NCBI GenBank assembly: GCA_002633005.1
Contig: NMRA01000142.1
Coordinates: 790,860-854,859 of the forward strand
Direction: 5' to 3'
DNA: 64,000 nt
DNA from: Phoronis australis
Taxonomy: Eukaryota > Phoronida > Phoronidae
The stretch's first letter is position 1. The number at the start of each line of letters is the position of its first letter. The position numbers were made by a program, and so were the translations under genes. Below are positions 45,834 through 58,215 of this stretch, piece after piece. Below the pieces are notes generated by a model. It did no database searches. It saw only the letters and a program-made list of their open reading frames with translations, and had not been told where the DNA came from.

Positions 45834-47174
45834 TTTCAGGGTGGGCTTATTTCTAGAAATTCCAGGTACCACAAACATTTGCACAACATATTACTAAAAG
45901 AATCTTTCATGCCCCTAGCACAGTAAACCCTCTCAATATAAAAGCAACTACAGACATCTTCCAATGACAGTTCTACCACAGGTGTGTATTCTGAACCAAT
46001 TTGTCATGAACAGGTTTTTCCTTTGCCCAGGGTACCACTACATAATTGTGTGACAATGGGCAGGTATGATCAGCAAACAAGATGCCAGACATTTACAGGT
46101 ACGCACACTTTACTGTCTGGTCAACAATCACTGAGCAGGGTGACAGGTATTTCACCAAGTAGGGTTAATATCCTGTCAATTTCAGACAAAATTGTTAAAA
46201 TGGATCTTTCCTCAATTTTCGAAGGTGTGTAACACCGAGTGAATACCGAGAGCTTCCCCAAACATTGTCTGATAGTAGCTATAGCACAGAGCATAAAAAT
46301 GTTACTTGGTAATGTTTCATGAAATATATCAAAAAACGAAGTTGTCCTTGTCTGCCTTACTGGGTCCTTAACTGGTCAGATTTTAACTGATCAGATTTAA
46401 CCATAATACATACCAGTGAAGTACCTAATTGTTCATTCCCACTATCCGAACTCGACTTTCCTTTTTTGCCAAGGCAGAACAATGTATTGTATGACTGACC
46501 CAGTTTTCGACAGCTAGGACCACTAACACACTGCTGCACTGATTCAGACCAGTGAAGGATGACTTATCGGTGTCCTACTAAACTTTTCAAATTTTTTGTG
46601 ATGGAACTGCAACTAACTGAGCAAAATATAAACTTAATTAGCATAAGAATGACAAATGGCAAACCAATTTTCATGTAAACAATGAAAGAATGATTACCAA
46701 GGCAACAGCAGGACGAGCATCTTCCAACGTATAGCATTATTGGAAAACGCCGCAGACTCAGGGAGGGCATTGCTGGTATTTTGGGAAGCGTTAAAATCTT
46801 TGACTTTTCAGATAGGCTTCGAGACATTTCATCCAATTTCATCAATAATACACATGACAAAATCAACGAGCATTTGAAACAAGTAGTTCTAAAAATAATT
46901 TTAAAAAATCAAATCAGATGTTTTGATACTGAGACTACAAAACATTCAGTCGCAACAACAGACAAGATTTATGCAGTTCCAAAACTTTAAGCTGAATTTC
47001 GTCCTGTTCAGTTGGACAAAAAATGAAAATCGAATTAGGCCTTTTCAGTTTACTCTCAGATAAAATTGGTCTCTTAATATTCCTTACCATGATGGGATTC
47101 GATTCCCATGACCAATAAGAAGAACAGAACCTTCAGCAACTCACAAGATTTTAGGAACTACTTTAAATTAGACA

Positions 47175-47293
47175 GCACTGGTCGGATATAGCAGTCCATG
47201 ATTTGAGAACCAGTTTCGTCCACTGAATAATGGGCCCGTTATTCAGTGATTGGGTGGTTCTCAAAATCAAGGACCGATATATCCGACCAGTGC
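47175..47293. mobile_element. Hairpin MITE related to family H
   Basis: GCACTGGTCGGATAT and its exact reverse complement bound a 119-bp foldback with the inner TTGAGAACCAGTTT / GGTTCTCAAAAT pair and a CACTGAATAA core shared with family H and the nested MITE at 21835. Target duplication not seen. Confidence 0.75.
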
Positions 47294-48629
47294 CGACTGG
47301 CCAACCCTAAAATTGCGTACTCTAAAATGGCGCGTGTACACACTGCACACTTTAGTTGCCGACTCACATGGTAATAATTCAGGATTGAATAAATTTGGTA
47401 ATCCACAAAGCGCTTCAGTTAAGAATTCAATTTTGACAGCTAAACAGGAACAAAATGCAACTTTAACAAATCACAAAGAAACGACTTTTTGACAACACTT
47501 CAATCCAAATTAATTACCTTCACTTTCATCAAAAGAGTAAAGCAAAAAATAAAAAGCCATTATTACCAACTGTGAGCAAAATGGCAATTCTTTAGATGGT
47601 AAAGTAAAACTTTCCACTACACTCCAGAGATGAAAAGCGCAAAAATTAACTGCCACTGTACATTACCTGAACTACACCACACACAGGCAGCTCCTTGAAT
47701 GTATAAAAACACTGATGTTCATAAGTATCAAGCAACAACAATGCAATAAGTCCTTTGAAGTGTAGCAAAATCAATCCAATAGTTAGCAGCATTGATCACA
47801 CTTTCGCTCACAAGCCATCACCATGTATACCGAGAAACATACGACACCGGCATATCTGTGATCTCCCACAACAGTGCCGTGTACTTATACTCCATGGGAA
47901 AAGGAATCTGAACTGGCAACGAACTTCTTTGTTTTCCTCACAAATGTCAGCTGTATGCCCAACTGGCACTGCATCGTTGAGATAGTCTGGCATTAGTAGG
48001 TCATGAACCGTGTCAAAGGTCAAGCAAGTCACAGAAAATCTGAGTCTGCCTGTTCTTATCAGCTCCAGTCATGGCAAGCAAAAACACCAGGCCCAACTTT
48101 AACTGAAACCCAGCCAGGAATGTTATGGAAAGTAAACTCTTATCATACTGGAACAACAACTATGACAAATGGGAATGCCAACTTTTGAGACCAAGAGACA
48201 AAAAATCCTGTAATGCAGAGGAACTAAACCTTCTATATGTTGAGGACAAGCCTAAAATTCTGAAAATGAGAATGTACTAAATGGTTTTACAAGAAGCATA
48301 AATTGATGGTTTTTGAAATCAATAGAAAACTACCTCTTTAAATCAAATCAACACAAACTAACTTTAAGTAACTGAAGACACTGTCCTAATACCCTTAAAA
48401 GGAAAATTTAATTTCATTCATAGTCGAGTACTGTATATTGGTTGCCACAGTCAACAACTGGTAGTCAGCTTTCCAAAAAAATTGGCACAAATACATCGGA
48501 AACTATGATAATTTCAATCCGTCAGTTCACAGGCACTGACAAACAACCTTATTGAACAAGTGAATTATGATCAGAAAATATAAAATTAAAATGTACTAAG
48601 ACAAAGATGCAAACAATATCTTGTTCTAA

Positions 48630-48785
48630 CACTCTGTTATGACACGTGACTTCCTGGTGTGACACACAGCCAGACAAAGCTTCTATAAATCGCTTGCCAA
48701 GTGGCAATTTGCTGAACGGTTTAGACGCTCGGCTCTCACATGTGTGAACTGGGCTCAAGTCTCGGAGTCACTGAAATTTTCTACA
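48630..48785 (+). mobile_element. tRNA-like SINE2, copy 1
   Basis: Blocks GTGACTTC, GTGTGACACACAGCCAGACAA, AAATCGCTTGCCAA, TTTAGACGCTCGGCTCTCAC and a damaged B box (GGGCTCAAGTCTC), ending CACTGAAATTTTCTAC. Repeated 312 bp downstream. Confidence 0.75.
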
Positions 48786-48944
48786 GTGACACCTACCAAT
48801 GGTAGAACCCATGACCAGACGGGATGTCAGCCTCTTCTCAAGGCAATCTGGAGTCACGTTCCAGAAACTGCAGTAGAAACGTAGATCAGAGACGTGGCCA
48901 ACCTGAGGGGGCATGTGACACGCTTGATCGGCAGGAGAGAGAAG

Positions 48945-49095
48945 AGTGACTTCGTGATGTGACGTACAGCCCGACAAAACCTCTCTAAATCGCTTGCCAA
49001 ACGGCAATTGCCTCTTGTCTACAAGGTTCAGACGCTCGGCTCTCACACATGCAACCTGGGTTCGAGTCCCAGAGTCACTAAAATTTTCTACATTA
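48945..49095 (+). mobile_element. tRNA-like SINE2, copy 2
   Basis: Same blocks as copy 1, here with a good B box GGGTTCGAGTCCCAG and the tail CACTAAAATTTTCTAC. Tandem same-strand arrangement. Confidence 0.8.
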
Positions 49096-50703
49096 CCAAA
49101 TTGGTCAATGAGCACCATACAGATGACATTAACTGACGAGATTGTCACTTACAGTAAGACCTTACCAATTTCGGAGAGAAAAAATGCCACAACTGGTCAT
49201 TTTCATTTGTCAAAAGCTTCTAACTTTGTTTTAAATGTCCACAATTTCCCAGAAAATTGTCTGAAGGTAGTTATGCCACAGAACTTTAAAATGGAATAAC
49301 ATATAGAAACCTTAATCAAAAGTTGGTTTTTGACAAAAGGTGTGGTTTATTCCTCCTTTAAAAGAAATTGAAAACGTGACAAAAACAAGTTGACTTAATA
49401 AATACCTGCAATCACACAACATCACATAGCTCAAGTTGACATTGTTACAATGTAACTTTTAGATAGAAGCACTGTAGTGATTCCATTATCACAATAGGGT
49501 CATGTTCAGTAGCATCACATAAAGAGTTGAAAAGTTTAACTGTGGTTGACCATCAACCACAGTTGCAACACTTCATACGAATGGAGCTGACTCAGAAATC
49601 TGAAGGCTTGTTTACATCCGCGGATGTTTAAATCGCCATTTCAACATACCGAGTAAAATCGCAACGCTAATAGTTATTTCGTTACCCGCTAAAAACCGTG
49701 GATTTTACTCGGCAAATGCTGAGTAAAATGTGTCAGCTGCAATAAATCACTCGGGGGCCCCTGCAGATACCAGATATGGCTCACCAAACCTATGGTACTT
49801 CATGACATCACCTCACGCCAGTTGCCTTAGAGCACAAAACAAGTATGTGGCCTTGTAGTTCCGTGCGTGTCCCCTAGGGGAAGTGGGACACGCGGGTATC
49901 ATTTAATTTTCCCCAGGAAAATTTCTACACTGGCATTTCTGATTGGCTGGTGGAATTGTCGACAGGTAGCGCTTTATACGCAAACAAACAAGCAAGCATG
50001 ACTGATGGTGGACGTGTACATGTGGATATAGTTTGTGGTCTGTTATACAGACAAATCAGTGCTCAATTGGGATATGTTCAAGAAATGTGAATCGGAAAGT
50101 TGTGGTTATGCCTTTTTGGTGAGCCTTTTTCTGCTGTCGCTGGCTTTTGTTTATGCTGCTGCTAGAATATCCTTTTTGGTTAGCGATATCAAGCTCATAA
50201 ACTGGCCAGGTTGCAGACAACTGTTCATGGTCTTTTTGACGTTATTGACACTGTAGAGAGAAAATTTGGTTTGCAAAAATGTTGACAAGCCTAAAAATTT
50301 TTCACAGCCCACCATTTTTTGTATTTTTTGTAAGTCTAACTAATAACTGCTGAGGTTACACCAACCAGTGACAAAATGCGTGTTGCTGAATGACACCCGT
50401 GAGTCCCCTTCCTCGTAGCAGGTATGTGAGGAACATGCAAGGTATGTGGCCAGAGAAGGATTGTAATTTCCAGCCAAATGATTGCAGTGAAACCGACTTA
50501 CTTGCTAACAGAGGGCGCATTGTAAAATACCAGAGAAATAGCAAGGAAAATCATGTAAATAATCACAGATTACCATTTAAAAGTAAACAGTGAAGAAACA
50601 GCAGAAAAAAATTCACATGAAAATGCTGCTTGTAAGAGTCAGAGCTGACAGCAAGACATTGAAAATTAATATGAACAGAGGACAACAAGTCAAGTATTGT
50701 CAA

Positions 50704-50720
50704 CCCCCCCCCCCCCCCAN
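50704..50720. repeat. Poly-C run ending near an ambiguous base
   Basis: Fifteen C, then A and N at 50720. Probable sequencing or assembly uncertainty; a short open frame across it is not trustworthy. Confidence 0.85.
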
Positions 50721-50844
50721 TGCGTCTAGGAGTGAAACAGAGGCTATGCGGAGAAATTTAAAACCAGTCCCACAATGCCACAGTTGATGTTGTGTAGTTC
50801 ATTAGTCAGAGCAAGCACTAAGGTAACATCTCACCCATTTAGGA

Positions 50845-51065
50845 CACAATATGGCTGATACGTGAAATTGTATTTTATTTTTTCGTGAAAGATATGTAGC
50901 ACCAAACTAATGCTTTCCCACGTTCAGTACCATAGTTACCATCAGATAATGGTTTAAATAACTATGGGTATTTAAAACATTGTGCTAAGCCCTTGAAAAA
51001 TGAGAAAAGAGCAATTTTGGTCATTAATTTGTCCACAACTGGTGAGATTTTTTCGAACTTTTACA
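50845..51065 (+). repeat. Dispersed repeat family R, copy 2
   Basis: GGACACAATATGGCTGA, GATATGTAGCACCAAACTAA, ATAGTTACCATCAGATAAT, CTGGTGAGATTTTTTCG match the order in 2625-2830. Confidence 0.6.
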
Positions 51066-51499
51066 ACTTCAAACATTTAGGTCAATAACCTAAGCAGGCA
51101 CAGTGATGACACCAGACTGTTTGGAATGCACTTATTTCATGACAAAGATATTGACATTCTTCATCATATCATACTGCTGCACTGTCCTGGGGTGAAAAAT
51201 ATCTCTAAGGGTCAGGCGCAAAAGATTCATCAAACATTGGTGGTCATGTCATTGCCACCATGTATTAAGGACAATTTAGTCAATCATCTACAAAACTATC
51301 GAAAGTAACTCATATGACTGATAATAGCAAGCCTGTATTATTTGATTACTGACGTTATGCCAATCTGAAATCTGACAAAATCATGTCTTTTTAATAAAAT
51401 TCAGCACAATAGGAAAACAATTGTATTAACAACATAACCAAATTTCATCTAGTTACAAGATGTTACATTTAGTTTAATTTTCTAAAATATCATTCATTT

Positions 51500-52952
51500 A
51501 ACAGCTTATTATTTAAAACGATTGTATTCCTATAAAATGACATAGGCAAGAAATTGAATTTCGGGCTTCAAAAGTGAGGACTCTATATTAATATAGGTAA
51601 GGGGCCCCACTTCAGACACCCGAAATTCTTGCCTATCTATTATATAAAATGCATCGTTTGCACAAACTCTGTCTTCCCCGCTCCAATACAGACCTTCGTT
51701 GCGCCAGTTTCGGCACCGCCTTGGTCTCAGGTATTGCACCAGCCCCCTATTTGAATTCGAGGTGTTCTATTTTTTCTCGCGGGCCGTTTTTTCGCTGACG
51801 CAGAGGGAGGGTAGCCGGTTTCGTACTTGCCTCGGTGACGTCATTTCGTCGGCTCAATGGCCTGGGTGACGACACTCCGTCGACTTAATTTCACTCCCTC
51901 CGGCTTGTCGCGTATATAATTCATCGGGCCTGTCGCCGCCAAAATTAGTTATGCCTCACTATAAAATTCTTACTCTTCCTTGAGTAAACTAAATTATTTA
52001 CCTTGGTGTTGGAAAATTGGCGTTTTTCAGCTATTTTGCTGCTAAAATTGCGATGCGCTCTTTCGGCGCCAATATGTTGCATCTACTGTTGACCAGTTTG
52101 TTATTCAATCAAATGTGAGGTTGCGTACATGACATAACAATCACAAGTCGCTTCATTTCATCACAAGCTTTTACTATATTATTATCAGAAAACCCAATTT
52201 CAGAAAAAAAATCTCGAGAGATATTGCAAAATTTTCAGAAATGGCGCGTACGTGCGCGTGTCACAAGTATGCACTGTTTTCAAAACAACCACAGATTTTC
52301 CATTGTTACGAAAAATAATGTTTATTAGATTGTCTTTTTACTTCTATAAACGGCTGTAACGGGCAAGATGAATGTAGGTTCATTACCAGATTCTGCATGC
52401 ACCCCTGTAGGTTGTTAGCTCTAAGTTTCACAACAAGCTGAGCAGCGGGGTTGTGTGAAATTTTGGTGTCTAACGGAGCTCTACACACAGCTACCTAGTT
52501 GTATAATGACGATAATCTTCATACAGATAGCTGGCTTTCAACCTCAGTATGTACATTTACAATGCAACTGTTGTAAATACATCTATATACTTTGTGTACT
52601 ATACAGTATTTTAAATGCATTCTTAGTTTTCACTTAAAGAATATTTGATTACTGTACTTTGTGTTAAGGCACGGTCAAATGTTCTTAAAAGAAATTTGTA
52701 CTGCCTGGGGAAAGAATCCCGCAGCCGCACACCTTGCCTACTAAAATCTGACAGTGACTGAAATTCTAGTTGAAGCTTTGAACACGGCCTTTTCAAGAAG
52801 TATTCCTGTCTCGTGCGATGAACACTAATGTTCACTCTTAGGAGTATCTATTTCCCTCGGCGTTTACCACCGTAGTTGCTACCCGTGAGAAAGCACGGGT
52901 AACGGCTAGTCTTAATTTAATAAGAATAAGTCGTTTTAAATAATAAGCTGTT
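51500..52952. mobile_element. Non-autonomous transposon of 1.45 kb with 22-bp perfect TIRs and ATTT target duplication
   Basis: Terminal AACAGCTTATTATTTAAAAC is mirrored exactly at 52931-52952, and ATTT lies on both sides. Near the left end is a smaller hairpin around TATATTAATATAGG with CGAAATTCTTGCC mirrored. CpG-rich sequence at 51750-51950. No transposase: the longest frame is 69 codons without resemblance. The 124-bp element in PHKA intron 4 is a deleted relative. Confidence 0.88.
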
Positions 52953-53895
52953 ATTTCTATTTATGCACGAGCCATGGTCTCCAGGAATAACAAACTGTAA
53001 GTCCTTAGCAACCAAGAAATCACTTCCCACCTTAGTAAGGAAACAGCTGAGTCCAATTCCACAGCGGAAAGTTTATGTCTTGAACCAAGATTCACAGTCA
53101 CTTTAACTATAATTGCAATCACGAAAATGGGACACCCAACAGCTTAGCCAACACTATACAATTTACGACACAAAGGATATGCTGCTCCCTCACTTTGTGT
53201 ATGGTATGCAGATCAGGCTGGATAATATGCTTTTGTCATCTGATAACTTTTTCATGACCTATAACAAGCAAATGACACACGGGCCAACCAACACTTAATT
53301 ATGTTACACCCCAAAAATGCCATTCATAAAGAGAATCAAATATGACTTGACAGAACTTTGGGAATGCCGGTATACTCTAATCTACTTATCACTGTGTATT
53401 TTAGTATGCTTTATTTGATGCTATTCCTTGAAAAAGTGGCTTTCTAAACTTAACTAGAACTCCAAAGGCAATTATTTTGCCCATAGAGCATTATCGTGAG
53501 TGTGTGGGTACCCAAGCTGGCAAACACACCATCCAGAGCAAAAACATTCACTAAATAATGATACAAAGATTAATGTTGGCTGGCCATTGAATGTACTTCT
53601 CCAATCTCGTTGAATCATTGAATGAGTCTGGGAAATTGTGTACAGCGAGTTTTAGGAAACGGCATCATCGGTAATTGTCTGAAGATAGAAGCTCAAGCCC
53701 TCAGGTGAGACCAATTATGATTATCCTAGCTTTGTTGTACAACTTTGTATTGCTCGCAGAAAAAAAGTGAAAAGTGAGTGAAAAAAATCTAACGCAAAGT
53801 TAATGCCATTAAAACTATGCTCTTCCTTGAGGCCATTTTACAATAGAAATACGAGATTAAGAATATATATAAGAAACATAATCAAGGAGTTGTCC

Positions 53896-54215
53896 GACTC
53901 AAACTCAGACACTGTAGTCAGGGTGCCCAGTTCAGCATCTGAACACCCAAGTAAGCAAGTAATCATGGTTGTCTTTTTAACTGGCTAGTAGCAGTTCTAG
54001 GACTTCACTGACCTGTCCAAAACAATAAAGTTGGTTTAAAAAAAATTTAGTGCAGGACAATGTCTCCGCGGTAACATACTAGAATATAACAACAATTTGA
54101 TTTGGGGTCATAAAAATGGCGTAGCTCATTATTGGCCATGGACGCCCCGAGTAATCAGGAACTCATTTTGGACACCCTATTTTACAATCTTGGATGAACC
54201 CCTGGGTACTGACAA
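53896..54215 (+). repeat. Dispersed repeat family D, copy 2
   Basis: AACACCCAAGTAAGCAAG, GTTGTCTTTTTAACTGGCTA, ATGTCTCCGCGGTAACATAC, AACAACAATTTGATTTGGGG and CATTTTGGACACCC align in order with 17152-17490. Confidence 0.75.
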
Positions 54216-56071
54216 TGAATACTCTATTCCCGACTGACTCAAATTTAGAATTACATAGTCCAAAAGTAGACAAGTCCCTCATCCCGGTAGCATTGGTATA
54301 AAGCTCTATATAAATAGCCAAATATACCGTTTTTTACCCACATCAACGCTTAGCTTGAAGTGTTTTGTCGCGAGTCATTATACAGTTATCATCTGTGTTG
54401 CCTCTCTCAGTGTTGCAGCCACATGCGTGCCTTTGTCATAACCCTCGGTTTGACCTCGAGCACATGGAAAGTCATCGGGATTCACTATCAGTCTTGTAGA
54501 TGAGGACTCCAATTTACAGAAACATTTCATTCTTGAAGGATTGCAAGCTTGAGTTGGGAGGTATTCATCATCTTCACACAATTGGTACTCAAAGTGATGT
54601 GATTGAATAGAATCCTTATACAAACAAAGATTACAGCTATAGAGAAAGTAAGGAGTACCCAACATAGAGCTGCCTGTTGGGTAAGGAGAAGGTTCTAGCA
54701 CAATACTTAGTAGGTCAATGCTCCATACCCTAGTCTCTAATTTGCCACAGACGCAAAGCTCTTAGGCTGAAAGTCTGTGATCACCAATTCTAACTCAGGC
54801 CTAGTCCGAAATTCAGGCAACTACTGTATAGGAACCAAAAGATCACCGTTTTATAATATGCCAATAAATAAGACAACCCACAGGGAACTAGAGATAATGG
54901 TAAGCATTTATCGGTAACCGGCTGATGGGCGACCGAGGTACGATATCCGTGCGACCTGTATTGTTATATCCAACAAAGACGCAACAAAGGAAAACAATGG
55001 TAGCATCCCGTAGGCGATAACCATGCAACGCGCTTATGCCTATCCAAGGATCTCGCAACTTAAACAATAGCTTGCGAAATCCATACAAAATCATTTGGCA
55101 TGGGCAACTACTGAACAAGAGCAGTGCAGGGCGTTGACATGCATTCACCAAGTGCATCGCATATAGCGCAGATACAAGATATCAACATTATTTAATAAGC
55201 ATTCCTGCTAAGTTGAGAAATGCTAATAAACTTCATGACAGCTTCTAGGCGGTGCAAAAACAGCCAGAAATTCTCTCCACAATAGTAACACAACTCTCAC
55301 CTTTTGTCATGATTCTTCAAGAAAACTAGAGGATAAAGAGGCAGATGACAAAAGACACAAAACAACAGAAACATCACTAGGGAGCGCAACATAGATCGAA
55401 TCCATAGAAAACAGGGCAAGTGTTGTCGTCTGCATGATGAGTAACTTATTTTCCAAATTTCATGAACATCTATCAAGGAACTTGGTAGATATCAAAGCAA
55501 ATACAAAGAAAAACAAAACTGCCACTAGGCAACTCCCGTAGTCGGAATTGTCTCAAAATCCATGCGTACAGTCCTCACATGCCAACTTTCATTAAGATCC
55601 ATCAAAGAATTTCATGTTTCACAAGGTGACGAGCAGAACTGGCTGGGCAGTGTGAAATTTCAAGGTCTGTGTGAAATTAACACACAGCTGTTCTGTGTAG
55701 GCCTTATTCAGTGGGAGTAACTGGTTCTCAAATCAGGGACACATCTATCTGAATATTACTGCTGAACTGCTGAAGGTCTGTGGTTTTCCCCTCAGTACAA
55801 TCAAACTCAAAATTTTCACTCGCTCCCAGGCATAACTTTCAGTTAGCAAGCAACCAGGAGGATTACCTGTGGCGTAACCAGTAGCGTAGGTTGGTGAACC
55901 CATCGGTTGGCTACAATACAGCCCAACCGAATTACCGAATCAGGCCCAGTGGCAGTTAGGCGAAGTCGAGAAGTGGAAAACTCCGACATCTCTTTCTGAA
56001 TGAAACCATCCATTGCGATAGATAAACTAAAAATATACTTTAAAGATATATGAAAATTATCACGCACTTAC

Positions 56072-56660
56072 CTTTGAACGCTAACTACAAAAGTAGCCTC
56101 TTCAAGATATATGGTAAGATATTTTAAAAAGGCTTAACGAGACAGCTGATCCGCCAATATTTTACAACCATTTTGGGTGTGACGAAACCGAGGCAACCAC
56201 TTTACGTACTCGTAAACTAAAGAGTTCGGCGTCGTCTGTAGTGACATCTCTTGTCAGCTATCAGAAACTCTCCGAGGGTCATGCGCGTATCTAGGCACGG
56301 ACAACTATATTCAGCTAAAAGTACGCGCGTCATTGGCGCAAAAACAATGTGACGCACTGTGATTGGTTCATTCGGGCCAACAGACCCATTAAACTTGGAA
56401 GCACAAAACGACAAAAAATCATAACATGGTCCAGTGGTCGGCTCAATGGGGCCAAAACTTGAGGTCGTCACGTTTTTCTAAATCCCTACGCGTAGGGCCT
56501 ATCTGGACTTCGCTGTTCGGGGGGGGGGAGGGAATGTAATATGGATCCTTTTCCTCGTGCGCGGGGCAGGCATCCGATATTTGTTCAGTACTCAGTGCTT
56601 CGCGTGTGTCGTGTCCTTCGGTACACGAGGCATATGTCATTCCCTCTTTCCCGCTGTGAA
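56072..56660 (-). promoter_or_regulatory. Candidate RAP2 5' UTR exon and promoter region
   Basis: Locally CpG-rich and GC-rich against the AT-rich surroundings. The minus strand ends in a strong donor, TTCAAAG|GTAAGTG (56072/56071), and a CCAAT-type GATTGGTTC lies at about 56360. A perfect palindrome CCCTACGCGTAGGG is at 56484-56497 and a run of ten G at 56519-56528. It is the best donor-bearing candidate for the UTR exon that the RAP2 acceptor requires. Inference only. Confidence 0.35.
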
Positions 56661-57300
56661 TGAGGCATAACTATTCTGGACATGAAAAATATCGCAAGGC
56701 GAGGCCAACTCGAAACATTTTAGGAAACTGATAGCGCATTTCCTAGGACTTAACTCAGATTAGACGTGTTACGTAACCAAGTGGTAGACAGCCACATTAA
56801 CAACGATACCATCCAGTCCACTACATTTAAGTAGTTTCTGGCTTGAAAGAACGGATTTTTTAATCTTTACATACCCGGTATTTGCAAAGAGTGAAAATCA
56901 TTAGATTGTTAATTGAACCAGGCTAAATGTAGTATAATGTGTGAAACTTTTGAAAGCATATATAGTGGAAAAAGACTCCGAGTCAGTGATGACAAAAACT
57001 TCCAACTGCAAAACAAAACCGCTTCATTAATTGGCTCACTTTGCCAACTAAATAGAAGTAGTCATCGCATTCAAGGTGAACGAACGGGGGCCATCGTCTT
57101 TTCCTTTAGCGTCATGGTTCGCTTCGAAATCCGTAGGCCTACTGTACGAGCAATAGTTTTACTCAAATGGTCTTACAGTATAAACTGCTCCACGGTGCTC
57201 ACGCTGGCACCAACATTGTTGTTTTCAGGGATCGCTGACAAGAGTTTTGATCGTCTGTCCCTATATTACCGAGCTCTTCCGTAGATAAACCCACCCGATA

Positions 57301-57360
57301 AAACGCCCATGGGCGTTTATTCAGAAAATTCTGCCGAATAAACGCCCATGGGCGTTTATT
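57301..57360. repeat. Two long ATGGGC-centred palindromes in tandem
   Basis: AAACGCCCATGGGCGTTT at 57301-57318, and a 24-bp perfect palindrome at 57337-57360 with the same core, 39 bp apart. Shorter relatives at 44940 and 45818. Confidence 0.85.
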
Positions 57361-58014
57361 TGGTGTTACAGCTTGTGGTGTCAAGTGTTCAGGTAGTAGA
57401 GCGTTTATTTGGGAACTTTCCACTTAAAACTTCACTCAGTATTAACTTTTAGTCACAAATTCAGTTTTTTGAAGCATTTATCATTTATAAAAACGAACAA
57501 AGCGTTGGCGAACTCAAAAGGGCTGTTGCACTTACCAATATACATGTCGCGCTTCATGCTGGCATTTGCGTAGCCAAACCTATGACTTTCCGTTTACACC
57601 ACCTCATTTTCCAAATAATCGCCAGGCGTTGATTTGGTGTTACCAAAACGCCTGAAAAATGTTTATTTTCTGAATACTCCCCCATGGACTTATCTACGGA
57701 AAATCCTGCTATCTTCTTATTAGAATTTAGATATCATTCAAGACCTAGGCGTGATTGGGACTCATTTTCTTCTATTTATTTATTTTTTAGAAATACTGAC
57801 CTTACTTCTTCATACTTTTGCTTCATGATGGTTGCAAATAGTTTCACTTTCACAAAATGTGACATCCACATGAGCGAGCATCTGCGAGCATACTTGTATG
57901 CCTAGTGGTCGCGCGCGCCGAAGTCTTCGGCAACAATGGTGTCGCCAGCATAGCCATTGATGCTGTAAGCTATTGCTTCGAAACTACGCCCCCCTATACC
58001 GTCACTTTCGGCGC

Positions 58015-58215
58015 CTAGGCGCTACGTTAAATGTAAAAAGGTGGTTGCTACGATAAAATGTAAAAAGGTGGTTGACTACAGCTACGTGTGCTTACGCCCC
58101 ACAATGAGGTAACTTGCGGTGGGTAGGCGCTACGTTAAAAAGAAAAAAGGTGGTTGGCTGCCCTGCGTGCGCCTAGTGCGCCCCACTGCCGTAGTGACAG
58201 CACTGCAAGTTGCTA
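58015..58215. repeat. Rearranged cluster of element F pieces
   Basis: AAAAAGGTGGTTG occurs three times (about 58036, 58066, 58145), twice preceded by GCGCTACGTTAAA; CAGCACTGCAAG closes the block. It is the reversed end of the element at 41322 amplified and broken. Confidence 0.65.

Larger units (their letters stand above)
39346..56071 (-). other. Probable RAP2 first intron, repeat-rich
   Basis: No supportable protein exon. From left to right: degenerate tandem array (39530-39990), element F (41322-41500), repeat G copy 3 (43545-43870), SINE1 pair (44697-44924, 45342-45580), GCCCATGGGC palindromes (44940, 45818), a hairpin (47175-47293), SINE2 pair (48630-48785, 48945-49095), poly-C with an N (50704-50720), repeat R (50845-51065), a 1.45-kb MITE (51500-52952), repeat D (53896-54215). 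Calling it one intron is inference from the acceptor at 39346 and the donor at 56071. Confidence 0.5.
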
